From Cyanoderma ruficeps (Eukaryota > Chordata > Aves > Passeriformes > Timaliidae), in assembly GCA_008694505.1 (NCBI GenBank), contig VZDJ01004378.1, positions 14,594,645 to 14,658,644 of the forward strand: DNA of 64,000 nucleotides. Direction: 5' to 3'. This document shows positions 11,601 through 26,600 of the stretch, piece by piece. How positions within the stretch are numbered: the first letter of the stretch is position 1; each line of letters starts with the position of its first letter. The notes under the pieces were generated by a model that was given only the letters and a program-made list of their open reading frames with translations, had not been told where the DNA came from and did not search any database. The position numbers and the translations under genes were made by a program.

Positions 11601-14600
11601 AAAACAGGGATGGGGGGAAAAAAGTCATCATTTTTCCTAGGGACTCTGTCTTTGAACCAAGATGCAAATTTCTTTTTCTGCAGGAAGGTTTTCTGTAAAT
11701 AGTTATCCATTTCACCGACAGGAAAAGTGAAGATGGGAAAATATCTAACATGCCAGGCTGCTCCTATTGATTGCAAAAAAAAAAAGGTGTGAACTGGAAT
11801 AACATCCTAATCAGGTAAGATATTGTCAGATATGGTACAGCTATACCAGAATACAGTGTCATAAAAACCCCAAATCCAATCAAATAAAAAACCCCAAACG
11901 AAACAACCCCAAGCCAAGAAACTAACCAATGCCTAGATTCACCCTGTTAATGTGACACGTGAGCAATGACAGGATGTGTACACACGGTGTGAAACAGCTT
12001 TCTGATCCTGTTCTCACTCTCCAGGACCTCAGAAACCAAGACAAGCTTCACGTGCTGAAGTCTTAGGATATTTAGTGCTCATTTGACCTTGACTGCAGCA
12101 GTCAAGGTTGTCAGAGGTTTCACATTTCACAGCAGCTTTCCCATGGACAAGAGACAAGAGAAGTAAATGCTCATGCTCTGATTGTTTGCCGCATGCCTGC
12201 GTACTCTACCTTTTACATATCCAGCTGTTGACACTGATGAGGTGAGAAGGTTAGCAATTTTGCCAGTGAGAGATAAAAAAACCAAAACAACAGAAGATGA
12301 CAGTCATTCCCATAAGCTGTAGAGTCCTGTGGTTTGTATAATACACGTTTGAGCTCAGATGCTGGGGTACCTTTTTGGCTAAGGTACATTGCCCCAGAGG
12401 GGCATGCTTCCCTTCACACCACAAAGCCGTCCCTCCTCAGCCTTTCCCTCCCCGTTGTGCTTCCCTCCTGGCCCATCCACGTCCAAAGCCGTCAAGGTGA
12501 TACCAAAAGTACCTTAAGTGCACAAACTGCAGGGCAAGATGCCGGCAGGCTCCCTGCCAGCCACTGCCAACCCCTGCTGTGTAGCTCTCCAGGATGGCTG
12601 CCTGAGCTCCAGGCAGTCACATGGGATCGGGTTTAAGCAATGTTAAGGCTGTGATGTAAACCAGCAGGAAATTAAAAATTAAGGTGAAATCTTATACTGT
12701 AGTCAAACTGCCCCCTGTTTCACCAATATATGGCACGGGTCTGGGACCAATAAATGGTGCTGCACATGCTGCATCACCCAGGCAAGCCTCAGAATTACTG
12801 AGAGTTGCATACACATTTAAGTCCCATCTTTACATTTCCCAGTAATCACAAGGGATCATATTAGGGTTTTGGAGGTGAGGAAGGACCAAGAAAAAAGAGA
12901 AAAGCAACCAAAATGCATAGAAGAGACAGTAATGGAGGGCTCCCCTCACACACTATAAAACATTACTATGTATAAAATCCCCAAATGAAACTAGGTGAGG
13001 TTTGCAAAATACAGTGGGTCCTTCAAGAACATCTTAGAATACATAACTGTAATATTTGGCCATCTCTCTAAGACACAATACAGTGAAGGCATTCAAATGG
13101 CATTCTGCATGGCAGAGGGCACATAAATTAGCTCTTAAACCAGACAAAGAGGCACAAATTACAATTGGCCAACACGATAATACTTCCCTGATGTTTAAAT
13201 CCTGGAATAGCATTCAGTTGGGAAGAAGGAGTCAGTCATGGATTTTGCTCTTGTTCCTTCCTTTATTTCCAACAAATATCTCTGCCTCACTCACTAACTT
13301 GGATAGCCTTGTTTGAATGTAGAGAAAAAAAATTACTATTTCTATCTGCTCATGAACATGTTTCAAAGCTTCCAACTGGACCTGTAGTACTGGAAGCCCT
13401 GGAAAAACATCCTTGAGGAGTCTGAACTATGCCTCGCACATAGCCAATTGCGCTCTGCCACCAAGAAAATGGGTATAGGCTGAGTCCATTGTGGGCATCA
13501 GTCAAATGACTAATCAAGCCACAAGCCTCAGAAGACAACCACTCCTACTAGATGTTCACATTGTTGTATATATTTGTTAAAATAGCAAAAAAACCTAAGA
13601 TGATGTGACTTAACTACTTGCAGCCCCCTTTTTAAAAGACAAAACATGCCCATTCTTAACATGCAGACTATATTATCTGCAAGGAAACTACAAATATTTA
13701 GGACCAAACCCCTCACTTTATGCTGTCCTGTAAGTTGACAAAAACAGGGACCAAGCTTTTTTCCCCCCCTCTCTCTTCTTTCTCCTTATATTCTCCTGCA
13801 CAACACCTCACACCGACTGTGCTTTAGGAAGAAGGGAAAAAAGTATCATTTAAGCCGATGTCCTTCAACAGAATGCTCCTCACTCCTGAGTCCAGCTTCT
13901 TTTATGGAACCGTTACAAAAACCACTGCCCCCCAGGTCTTCAACTGTGACACCTTGGTGTAAGGACACTGAGGGAGGCCAGGTTCCACAGACTGCAGCTA
14001 ACTTACTCCATCAGAAGATTAGGGAGAACAGCTGGCTAGCCTGTGACCCCCTGAAGCTGTGCAACTAAGTGAGGGAGGCCCAGAGAGCTACAGTGATTTG
14101 TTCTGTGGTTTCTCATAGCCTGTCACCTCTGGGGATTAGAACTTGGGTGCCAAACTCATCTCAAATATGCTTTCTCTGTTGATGTTGCTATTGCCTGAAA
14201 AAATATCATCACTTAAAAAAAATAATTCTGAACTGCAACCACAGTAGTGGAGGTAGCACAGACACACTGAAAAGCAACCCAAGACACTCCAGAAAAGTAC
14301 CTATGTCCTACATTACTAGAGAAACAGAACTAAGAATATACTAGTGTGAGGTTTGCTGCAAGAGAAGCATGTTAGTTTTTCAGCTAACAACTCAGCAACT
14401 GTACTGGGGAGATGGAAAGAAGATATGAAGTGCATTTTAATTTATGCCCTGTGAAACCTCCCGTATTTTGTATGTGGGTTTATTTCACACAGGCTACAGC
14501 CTTCTGGACTATTTCTCTTGATTTTACGTAATAAAGTTGCATTTATACTATTGTGTATTGTACATAAAGGTATAATATGGCAGTAGGTATATCAAACACA

Positions 14601-17600
14601 GAGAACCTGAAGGGGTGGTTTGACTCTTTTAGTGCCAGCATGGCCTTATTTAGCCCCCTGTGTAATTCAGCCCAGCTCACTGTTTTAACAATATAGCGTT
14701 GTGACCCTCTCTTCTTCCTGTCTTCCTTGTCCACATCTCAGAAGTTTTGGTGGCCACCAGAGAGTGACAAGAAAGGCTATAAAGACAAGGCAATGCTATT
14801 TTTTCCAGCTCTGAATGAGCCTAAAGCTTGTTAAGTGCTTCTGCCACGTAAGCCTCTACTTTTCCAAATGGAAAAACAGGGGGAGCAGAAAAGGCAAGCT
14901 CGTGCCCAGCTAGATCTAGCTGCTTTTTTTTCAGTTAACTTTGTTTCTTCTTTTCATTTCAAAAGAATTATGAAATGCTACTGCTGTCCAAAAATACTGA
15001 ACTAGACCTTGACATGTGTACCACCCACAAAGTTACATTTGGACTCAGGATCAACATTTTGGAAAACCGGGCCAAATCGCACCAGGAGCCAAAAGAGATG
15101 TCAGAACAAAAGAACTAGAACTGACATGATGTTACTCACATTCTAACTCGAATCTGCTTTAAATACATGGAAAAATAACCAGGAGCTATTAAATGAACAA
15201 CACAATCTACAGAAGAAGTTTCTTAGAGTGCTGGGGTCATTGCAAGTGCTTTAACACTCTTTTATTTAAAGATTATCAAAATTACCTGAATATTTCTAGG
15301 ACAGAACTTGAAAAACCAGCCAGCTCTCATATGCAAATTTCCGAGCCAAAATCGTAGATAACGTCTTATATGTGTTATAAGTTCTCCTGCCATATAAGAT
15401 ATATTAAAATTAGCCTTCTGAAGGCACATACAAATTCACATAAGAGTAGAAGTTGATGACTAAAACCAAAATCCACATTCCGTTTTCTTTCATGGCAAAC
15501 TGTGTAAGGTTACTGGTCAGGAAAAGTATTGCATTGGCATCCCCAGGCACAACAGATGGTGTTTAAAACACAATCTACTCTGACCTGGAAAGTTCAGTTC
15601 TGTACATGACAGGGGAATCCAAACTCTGTGCTCTGCTTTTTCATGGCACTTGGTTTTAGAAAGTTCGTCTGTGTTTCACATCTCTGCTTGTAACACCTAA
15701 TAGTAAACTGATAATTAAACCTAAGGAAGAGCAAAGAAAATCATCATCATCAAAGGGCTTTAGCTTGAAGCATAGAATAAACCTACTTGTAGCAAGCAAC
15801 CAAGACAAAGTACTACTGTTTCATAAAAGCCCTAGTTCACACTGAATACAAGGCTAAAGGGATCTCTGAGGCAGCTTTATAGACTTTGTGTATTTCTAGC
15901 ACTGCTTTGCTATGACTCTAAAAGCCCCCAAACCTAGGGCCAGCCATACACCCTCCACCTGCCCCAACTCTCCCCGTCACCCGAAATAACACAACTCCCA
16001 AGAAAACTACCCCAGCTATCCAAACAACCTCCTTCTCAAGCTCAACTTGCTTTGGTCATACCAACAGAAAAGCAAGTTTTAATCTTTAAGCAGAACACAA
16101 AACTTGATAGAAACTCCTTCTTTTTTTTTTTCCCTCCAACACAAGTAATCAGTAGAATGGAGCTCACCCTTTGGGTAACAGAGCTTAAACCACCAGTCCA
16201 AAAGGAACTGTTCATCTGTACTGTCTGTTGAACTACAGGCATCTAAACAGTGTAACTGCATGCTTAGTATCAAGAAGAAAAGATGTGTAGTGCAGGTTAG
16301 GCACAAAGCCACTGAAAATTATACTATTTATGTCTCAACTCAGCCATAATCTTAAAAAATGTCCTTATCCTTGTGCTTCTGCAGAGTCAGGATCTCTAAC
16401 CCCAGACAGCACTGTCTGATACTAAGTACCCTCTAGATAGGTTAGCTCTAATGTTCAGTGTCTCAGTATTTTCCCCTATTGCTCATCTGACGCATAGTTT
16501 AATGAAACAAAATTACGATAAACAAAGATAATTAAGGCACAAAAACTACAGCAATGTTTGTAAAGAGAAAAGATGATGGCAAAGCCAAATCAAAGACTGA
16601 TGCACGTGCACACAGGCACAAAACAGTTTTTAGGGGAAGGTCTACCTCAACCAAGATACTCTCATAGGCCTTCTTTCAAGTAAAGAGGAAAACATACAGG
16701 TTTAAAACCACTCATTATTCACAGAAAATTCAGAAATACCTTCTTATAAACCTGAAAGTGTATAATGCTTCATTTTGCAAATCCCAGTTCTGTCTACCAA
16801 TCTACAAATTTAAAAAAAAAAAGGTTTCTCAGCATGACTTGTACATATCTATGATCTCTGGCTTGGTCAAATCAGACTAATACATGAGCCTTGGACCTTC
16901 AGGGAGTCCCCACTGCTGTTTACAGCCCTAAGATGGAGTCTGGACTTCGGAGAGCAGTAATTCCTAAGCAGAACAAACAATCCATTTTGACCAGCCCAGT
17001 TTAAAGACTCCAGCACCAGAATCTTTTTCAGGCACTTCCCGGAATGTGGTTAACTTTTTAGTCCATTCACCTCTATCACAGCATTGAAAGAAAGTCGTAG
17101 AAGAAAACTTGGGGACAGGATTGTCAAGCATCTCAAGAGTTTAGAGAGGTCCTTGTGCAAAATAAGATAAATCAGGAAAAAAAATAATGAAGGTATTTAA
17201 AAGCAGAAGCTGGGACGGACAGAGCAAGAGTATTGCAAGTGCTTGTGACCTGCTGAGCTTCCCCTATTGAGTGACAAAACCTGTGTGCAGGTACTGCAGC
17301 TGCACCTCAAGCAGGTTCACCTTTGCAACAGCCTCCGCAGGCTAGGTCTTTTTTGCCTCCAGTGAACTTGCTGCATTAAGCACTTCTTAACATTTAGTTA
17401 ATTTCTTTTACTCTTAAAAGACAAACAGGAAGGTTTGTCAGCAATTTACTCTGGAGGCAGAGGGTAAGGGAAGTGGGCTGTTAACACTTTGTGGGCTGAG
17501 TGCACTGGAGTGCACTGTGATGGACAGAAAAACCATTTTTAAATTCATATTTTGTCCTATTTCCAGTTAAAATGTTGTTGTGAGGCAGACGGGAGAAAGG

Positions 17601-20600
17601 CTGCATGTAAACTCACAGTGCCTGCTCCACAGTTACTAGCTGGGATCCTCTGGAAGCAAAGGAGATTGAGGTTTAGGAGGATTCACAAAGCAAATTCTTC
17701 TGGGAAAGATCTCTGTAGTACAGGATGGAGGAGGAGAGTGAGACACAGCAAGCAGAGACCTCACCATTCTACAGCAGTGTTGGAAACTCCTCCAAGGAGT
17801 GAGAGGCCTCCTCTCAGCCAGAAGGAGAGCCATAAATCAATCTTTGGTAACAAGGGAAAGAAAGAGAACTTCTATGGACCCAGCTGAGGTTATGTCAAAT
17901 TTGTGCAGATGGGGAGGCCAGAGAAAGCATGAGTGTGGAATGAAACTTCACCTGATCAGAAAGAAGTGCTGTTTTTGCTTGGATTTTCGGATTGAAGATT
18001 ATCTCATTCCAGTTTTGTTTCCTTCTAACAAAACAGACTGGGATTCTTTTGTTTGCCCTTGCATACGCAGCACCTGATCCCATGCCAAGGCAAAAGCCCA
18101 AGTGGAGATGCACAGCCACAGAGGGACAGGTCTTAAGATGCATGGCTTCCAGAAGGAGACGCTCTTGCAGGACACAACTCAGACCAACGTCATTCTTATT
18201 ACTCTCATTTGGCCCCAGAGAGGCCATTTACACAGAGCTTTATTCCAGACTTAAGCTTTCTCTTTTGCTGCAGCAGTATTTCTTTCCTGTTTCTGCTTTC
18301 TTCTGCCCCAAAGACTGGCTCAGCTCCTGTGGGATGTGCACACTTGGGGGAAAGAGCCATTCATCACCGTCAGGAGACGTGCACAGCTCGTCAGCTCTCA
18401 CCCCCTGCTGCTCCTGCAGTGAGGGCTGCAAATCTTGAAAAGATGCATAACATGCACATTGCAAACAGCCATTCATCATCGCAGAGCTGAGCTCCAGACA
18501 CCCAGGCACAGCCCAGCAAGCTGCTCTAGTTGTGTGCACCGACGAGGCACGTCCCCTCCTGCTCCCTGCCACCTTGCAGCGAGAGACAAAAGCACGGACA
18601 CAGAAAGCAAGGCAGGAGACCGCAGATGACGGTTTCTGCTGCAAAAATTATATCCTCTCTCTCTCCAGAATGGCCCAGTGCTGCAAAGGTGCCCCATAAT
18701 CATTAAATTATGAAAATGTAAGTTGCTGGAAGGAAATTAATACCAGGCATGACTGGGGAAAAGGTTGCTTTCTTGTGAAGTAATTATGAAATTAAAATCT
18801 GATCTCTCCCTGGCAATTGTACAAAGGATACGGCTGAGGTCTCAAACACAATGATACAGTCAGGATTTCAGCAGAAGAAACATAGAATGTTTCACTAGAC
18901 AAAAAAGCTCAATTAAAAAAAAAAAAAAAAAAAANNNNNNNNNNNNNNNAAAAAAAAAAAAAAACAACAGGGGAAAGGATGACTTTTTGTAAATTACATG
19001 ATTTTGGCTAAAAGGTGCAATCAAGCAGGTTAGAGCACAGGTTTTGCAGACTTCCAATTACTTCTTACAAGTTGGAATCAAGCTGTTAGGAAATGCAGCT
19101 TATCTGAATAAGACTAATAATGCTAAGCTAATTAGACCCACAGGCATTAGCCAGCAGATAAATTCAGGCCAAAAAGAGGGACACTGTCACTTTAAATACT
19201 GCCTTGGGATCGGTGGAAAAGCTAATGAGGAGTGTCAGTTGGGGCTGTTTTATTAGGTGGTTCTCTAGAGACTATAGCCTGAGGTTTCTGTAGCAGGGCT
19301 TCTGTGCTTGATTCAATAAATCAATTTATATTAAAGAAGGCTGCAGCACAGGTGCCAGCTCCATAAAGCATTTCTGTGGCATTTCTCAATCTGCTCAGGC
19401 ACTCCTTGGGCAGTCTACCTGAATGTGCTGTCAAAGGACATTGAGCCCAGCAATAAAGAGTAAGATAGCAGCCACATTGGCAATATTTGTTCAACTCACA
19501 CATTACCAAGCAAAACATGTACATTGGCTCTCACCAGGGTATTCTGGATCCCCAATAAGTGATTAATGAGAGCCTGGTTTTTGTGAGCTGGAGTCTGAAC
19601 CGCAGACGGCAAGGCGAGCTGCACAATGAAAGCAAAAGGCATCCATCTCAAACAAAATAAAACGGCTTGAAAAGTGAAGTTGCTTTTTTAATCAGATGCT
19701 TAGAGGCTGAAAGACATTCCCTGTTGGAAAGAAAAGGGCGAGTGCAGAGCAGGCTGGCAGCTTTCCAGGCAGTGGACAATATTGACTCTAGAATAAAATG
19801 GGTTTTGCTCAGTACTCGCCTCAGGGCACCAGCCTCCCTGCTTTGGAATAAATCATGCGGGCAGGCGATTCTCCAGCACGGGCTGACCCTCGGGGGGGTG
19901 GGGTGTGACCCCATGTGCCACAGCACTCCCTCACCAGACACATGGACACGGAGCTGGCAAGGGCTCCACTGCTGCTGCAAAGGTGGCGTAGTCAGAGACA
20001 GTACCCAATTTTCCCATTCGCTGACACCTTGGGCTTCAGCCCATAGTATGTGGTGGGCACTACACTGTCTCAAACCATTTCTGATGGGGTGAAGCTCAGC
20101 TCTGTTGCTCAGCTCTGCCTCTCCTGGAGGGCAAAGGATGCAACCAACAAACAGGTCAAAACCCTTACTTGTTATCTAGGTCTCTTTTTTTCATGCTAAA
20201 ATCTAGTCAAAAAGCTGAAGTTGTGATCTGGAAACAAGCCTTTAAAGAACTCTACTTCAATACAAGCAGTAGAAAAGCCACTGTTTTTGTTCCAAGGAGG
20301 AGCAAAAAATTTATTTTGAAACCACTAAAGTTGATGCTAACTGGTAGTGCCTTCTGGATGCCTTCGGTTAAGTATGGCTCCTCCAGCCCCACAGAAGGCT
20401 GAGAGGGCAACTCTGGAAGGAGCCACAGTGAAGGACACAGCCAATCAGAAAGCCAAGTTTGGGAAGGTTCTAGAATACAGTCAAAGCAAAGTACTTCAAA
20501 ATTGTTCGCACTGGATGTACACGTGAAGGAAATCTGACCAACTGTGTCTTAACTTTAAATAAAAGCCAGAGACAGAGAACACTAATTCTGTGCAGTCCTT

Positions 20601-23600
20601 TAAAGGAGCAGCTATCACCAGGTCTGCTGTTTTCCCCTCTGTATTTCCACTTCAGGTTACTCATCCCCCTTTTTAGCACTGACCACTCTCTGCTTACACG
20701 GCCTCTGAGTTTTTCCTGTTGCTTCTGTTGCCCAGACTTGTCAAACCCATCAGGACACCTCCCTTCAATACAAGCTTAACCTCTGCAAGGCATGGGCTTG
20801 AAAACTCCAACCCAGAGACCCAGCTGTGAAAGACTGTCAGTAACGCAGACATCTGCCAGCAAATTATGGTTCGAGACAGCTTGCAAACTTGTTCAGCAGG
20901 ACACACTGCTCTTAAGATGCCTTGCCAGCTACACTACACGTTTTGCAATTGTTGTTCAACCACAACGCACACGGGGCAAGTGTGCAGGAAGGGCAGCTCA
21001 TGGTCAGCTTCCAGCAGTGTGGGATTTATTTTATGTATATTTCATACAGCATGATTTCTCATTGCAATTGCCACTGAAAAGAAAGGAGAAAGGGTAGGCG
21101 AGCTGGAGCAAGAAGGGAAAGGCTGGTCTCAAAGCAGTTACAGGCAGCCTGGACTAGTGATGCGGTACACATTGCTGGATCAGTGGTTGTCCTAATGCTG
21201 TGGGGAAACTTGGCAGCTGTGCTACCACTGTGGGCTGGAGAGACAAAGCCAGTGTGGAAACTTCACATGAAAAAAAAAAAGAAAGAAAAAGCAGAAAGAA
21301 AAAATAAAGGGCCAAATACATTATAACAGACCCAAAGACAATAATCTTTTGTAATCCAAACAAGCTGGGCAAGCCAAGGCATTGTTGAGAATCTGAAATG
21401 CTCTGGAGCAAAGGAGGAGGATAAAAATGAAGAAAAAAAAGTCATACAACTTCTAATACAAAACACAAAAAGTATACTGAATTGTAAAATAAAACAGTTT
21501 ATTTTCTTGGGGAAACATCAAAGCAGAAAGTGCTCTACATTCTCTCTTACTAAAGGATTAAGTAATTAAGTGTAAGAGTGGCTGTTTCTTCCTAATATCA
21601 TGTGCACCTCTCTACATGTATGTGCAAATGTCAACACACAGTGAGGTTAGTGACCAAAAAACAATTCAGACAACTGATCATCTGCATTGTATGTGATAAA
21701 AGTTCAGCAGCATTTTAGTGTATCAAGCTCTGGCTGGCCAAAGCGCCATCTGACATTTTCTAGAAAAGGAATATATATGCTAATTTATTCTCCATGATAG
21801 ATAGTGTCCTTAGAAACAAATGCAAAACAGACATGTCCTCGGCCACTGTGTCCTGATGCATTGGTTGAATCCAGGAATAAGAAAGAGAAGAAAAAAGAAG
21901 CAAAATTGTTGAAGTGGAAAACAGTCACTAAGAAACCTCTGCCACTTCAAACCGTTGCCTTTGAGGGCTGACCAAACTGGAAATCTAATGTCTTGTCCAC
22001 AATCACAACCACTCAAACTGACCCAGACTTTTAGATAAACAGAAGCGGATTGCTTCTCCTCTGCCTAGGGGTCACTGCACACAATTCAATGGATAACAAA
22101 TACCTTGGGCAAAACCTTGCAAAAAGAAATGGATCCTTATTTAGAAGGGCTCTGTTTTACACAAATGTATGGCAATAGAGCAATTTTCTCATCTTTTTAT
22201 TGTCCTGAGCCAACCAAAGAAGAAAGAAGTAACTGATGCACTAGTTGTGCAATATGGAGCAGCTGAAAGATTCCAATTCTTGTATTAGGACAAAAATGTA
22301 GGCTCCATTTTTCACTTCCATCCAGAAGTCAAAAGGAACAGCAGGGAGAGGTAAGCTCATCACAGTCTCCACATGCTTCTGCTTGGCACAGGCCACCTTT
22401 TTCTGGGACAATACTGTGATGAATTCAGACTTGAATTTTCAAGTCAAAGTTCAAGCATTTATTCCAGAACTGCTTACAGCTAAGCATATTTGTACTGAAC
22501 TGGTGACAATTTTTGCACTGACCATATTAGAATCTGTAACTTGATCAATGCGTGTCCTAGACTTCAGGAAATTCAGAAAAATCAACCAGAAAATAACTCT
22601 CTTCTCCTCCCTGTTATATGCTAGAGCTAAGAGAGTTCACAAACCAGTATTGAAAAGCAACATGTTGAATCAAATTTGCCAGCTTGACTTATCAAAGCTC
22701 TTCCACCTCACTCACTATCCCACATTTAGAACTTCTGTTCCTTTTTCTAATGCCAAACAATACTAACTATGTAATAACCATTTTGGAAAAAGTAAAGTGC
22801 TATGCACATATTCACAAGTGAGGCAGAAACAAATATACAGAATTATCTCTTCACTAAGTGAAGATTCATTCCATTGCTGTAGGAATCTCAACATTCTGCT
22901 GGTGATTTAGACTGGAAAAAATAGCGTAGTAAGCAAAATTTCCACTGAGTTTTTTGACATTTCATTTGGAACCTCTAACGTACATAAATAGTTACTTTTT
23001 CCCCTACATGCTTTACTTTGCGTTTATCAATACCAAATTTGATCACTGTGATGACCATTTGCATTAATCACTTAATTCTTTGCAGTACCTCATGGTCATT
23101 CTTGTTTAATAGGGAAAGAGCTGTGGTGTCACCTGCCAATGCTGCAACTTCAGCATTCCAACCTAATTTCCTGTCCGGACCACTGACCCACCAGGGAAAT
23201 GCAAAACAACTCCCTGAAGAAACCCTCTTTGCCTTCCAACCATGATGACAGAAATCTGTTCTTGCCCTCCCTTCAGGAAGTTCCTGGCCTATGATATTTC
23301 TGTAGCTCTCCCCCACATGTTTTTCGTCCCAACTGGCATGTCACATCTTGAAAAAGAGCTTTTGGAAGTCTACATGAAACATTCTTTATTGGTGCCTCCA
23401 GAGACATCTGGGAGTTTAACAAAAAAACCCTCCTTCTGCAGAAATTAGGAGAGTGTCTCATGATCTTCCAAATGTTTTGCTGTCTAAGTCCTCAGTTGAT
23501 CCAATGTTCTTATTCTGTTCCTATTCTTTTGCTCATGCCTGCAGCCTTTTTAAAATGTGACATCATCATTCTCAGGGTGAAACTGCATATTCTACTAGCA

Positions 23601-26600
23601 GCTGTTCAAGATGACAGACGATGGTTATTCTCAGATTTACATGTTCTGCACAAACACTTCAGATTATATTAAACTTAGATCATTATCCTGCAATTAAAAC
23701 ATCATTATATTTATGGTCCATAAAACATGGAACAAAGCAAAAGTTATGTAGAGCTGTAGTTGTATGTGAGCATCCAGGCTTCCAAACCTAAAACAGGCTT
23801 TCTTTTTAACCCCTCTGCTATTTTTTTTCCAGTAAGGTCATTTACTACAGACTCGAAAACACAAATGTCATGGAAATGAAGATCATTTCAATATATTGGG
23901 CTTTTGCCTTTATAGGTCATGCACAGAACTCACAACAGCAAAGAATAGGCTCCTCCAATGAGCATCTTAAACCAACAAAAAACAATGAAGACATTTAGCC
24001 AGAAACAAAAAAACCAACATCATTCTTTCTGTCTTCACTTCTTGAAGTCCAGGCTGTTCATTCAAGCCTTTTCATTTCAGGCTGGTTGTGTTCAGATAGG
24101 CCCATGTGTAGAACAATTCCTCAAGGGATATCCAAACCAAGGGCCTGCTGCAGTGGAGTAGGGGAGGCAGCTCCTCCCTTCTGCAAGCTTTCCTGAGCCA
24201 TGTGAAGGCATGATGGCCCAACGCCTTGGTTTAAAAGATAAACGTCTGACCCACTGATCCAGAATTTATAAAAAGCTACTTCCAAGATAGGAAAATTGTT
24301 TAGCTTTCAGAAAGATCCCCTGGCACATCTTTGCCTTTATATGTTTGCTGCGCTTTGAGTGCTCACACGTTAAAATGAACTCTCTGGAGGAAGGTCAACT
24401 TATCTAAAACATTATCCTCTAGAAGAAAGATACACCTAAAAGAAGGAAATGCCTTTTCTTTTAGTACTCGGGGTATACCTCCACGTTTGATGCAGTGTAC
24501 ACTAATCAAAGACAGGTACAAAGCAGGCACTGGCTGAGGGAGAAGACTGACCCCATGCTGAGAAAGACATATTCTTACCAGCCAGTCATGTTGAAATCAC
24601 GGTACAGCATCCTCTTTCCAACTTCCTTGCGCTGCACTCTCCGTGGAAATTCTAAATGTGTGAATTCATTTCCCAGCAAGTGGGGCTGCATGTAAGCCTG
24701 CGGGCAGAAATCAAACCACAGATACCACATAAAACAAGACATCATCTATTTTTAATGAGGTAGTATTACCATCCCTTCCTGGTCCCTTCCCACACAAATT
24801 CCACCCACTCCCCATCCCTTCTTTTTAATATAAGGAATATGATGTGCTCCATTTCAGCAAACAATGAACATACACCATTTCTGCCTCTGACTGATATCCA
24901 GCGCAGCCTTATAGGGAGCATTCCTCTTGCCCTCAAAACCCTTCATTTCTTCTTCCTGCTCCTCAAGATTTGGGACCTCTAAACTACACTTCATCCATTG
25001 ACCCTGAAGGATTCTGCAGAGCTTTGTAAAACAGAACACGTCCTTTTGTAAGTCAGCAAGAGAGAAAGGAATGATCAAATACAAAGCCATGGAGAGACTT
25101 GGAGGGGAGAGTGTGCAGTGAAGCTCAAGCTTTTTGACTCCCAATAGTTCAGCTATGCCAACAACACAGAAAACCTAACATTGCTACCACACTTTGTCAC
25201 TACCTCAGGAAAAATGCACCCCATCACATGACACTGCAAATACACACAAGCTACAGAGTAATTTACCTTCTTGGTTTTGAAAAACTACATCCTTCATGCA
25301 AAACAGACTTTTAGAAAAGCAGCAGCAGTGTTGTGTCACAACTGCAACTAAGGTCTTTGATGGTTTTAATGTTCAAATGCTCTCATGACCTTTCTGGTGC
25401 ATTGCTCTGCAGATGCTAGGAGGCCTCTTTGCCAGAGTTGTGCCGCTGGCTCACGTTCTCCAAAGCTGACCATAGTCGAGAGCATCGTGAGGCTCTTTGT
25501 CCACTGTGTAAATTTTTGAATTGAATTTATACACAGATCACTTGACATGATATGTTAATCCTAAACATACTCTATTTCTTCCTTCTGAAATAAATCTCAC
25601 TCCTTTTTCTATAGTACTCAAATAAACAAGCCTTTCTCTCTTCCTCCTCAAAGCAGCATTATGAGCAAGCTCTTATGAAAGACACAGTCAAATCGTCTAG
25701 GAAACCAAAAAAAGTTGCATTTCTTAACCTTTTTGCAGATAACTCTTTTTCCTTATCCAGCCAGTTAAGGCAATAAAGTCTGTCTTATCTTTAGCAGCAG
25801 CTGCCATCAAGGGAGATGAAATGAGCTGGGGTTTAGTTTGTGTGTATGCCATAAATCTAGTGCTCATCAAAGGTAAACAGCAGGAAGCACTGGAAGCCCT
25901 TATTGATCTACCTGGCATCTGTCATGCAGATAGTTCACAATAAAATATTTCCTGCATTTAACAGTTGAGCTTGCTCCCACTCAATTTAATAGGAGCTCTA
26001 TCTGGCTCAGCACATCACAACGCTAACTTTCTATCAGCTTGTGTCTGTTCCTGTCAGCAGACATCCTTCCAGAAAACACCTCAAGCTTGGCTGGAACAGG
26101 ATTAAGGAAGGTTGCTGTGTGTAGCCAGCAAGATTGGATTCTGCTTTCAAGAGGTGGCTTTCAAGCACGTAAGTGATCTTGACATTGCGATCCCTTCCTG
26201 GAACAGGAATTCCATCAAATTCTCTCTGTGTACAGTTAAGGGAATTACTTTTTTTTTTTTTCCTTCAGTCTACAGTCAGCCAAGGTCCCCTTCTCCACCC
26301 AAATACTGTTGTCAAGGGCTCTCTAATTGGATCCCTCTCCTCATTACAGAAACAGTTGAGAAGCACTAGTGACTTTCAAGAGGTTCAGTAGTATTAGTCC
26401 ACATGAGGCTTTTCATACTTCCAGAACTCTGGAACTTCTTCATTTAAAAGTACACGTAAGCTTTTTATTTTATTTATTTTCATTCCAGTTGCAAAAAAGA
26501 CAGAAAATTCCTATTGATTTGATGTATCACAACATATGAACAATATTTGTTCTTTGTATGATAACAAAGAGCTGGATTGTTTTGGTATTTTAAAATTTTT

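Larger units (their letters stand above)
11519..24578 (-). other. PPM1H: PPM1H intron 6
   Basis: This 13060-base intron carries an A/C-rich tract (11.86-11.93 kb), a possible MIR-type SINE relic (about 14.07 kb), a 15-N gap inside a poly-A run (18935-18949), a candidate conserved noncoding cluster (about 18.69-19.26 kb) and an ancient CR1/L3-like relic (about 22.96-23.63 kb). The region 17.5-18.6 kb and 19.6-20.1 kb is locally GC-richer and has frames open on both strands, but none has a recognisable domain. Confidence 0.7.

Noticed and set aside
17992..18644. Overlapping frames of 134-148 codons on both strands
   Set aside because: They reflect a locally GC-richer stretch with no conserved domain, no splice structure and a Cys/Ser-rich random look.
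19648..20092. 141-codon frames open on both strands over the same interval
   Set aside because: Frames open on both strands at the same place reflect composition; neither shows a recognisable motif.
22849..22863. 15-base hairpin cttcactaagtgaag
   Set aside because: It is too short for a miRNA precursor or terminator and is an isolated chance palindrome.
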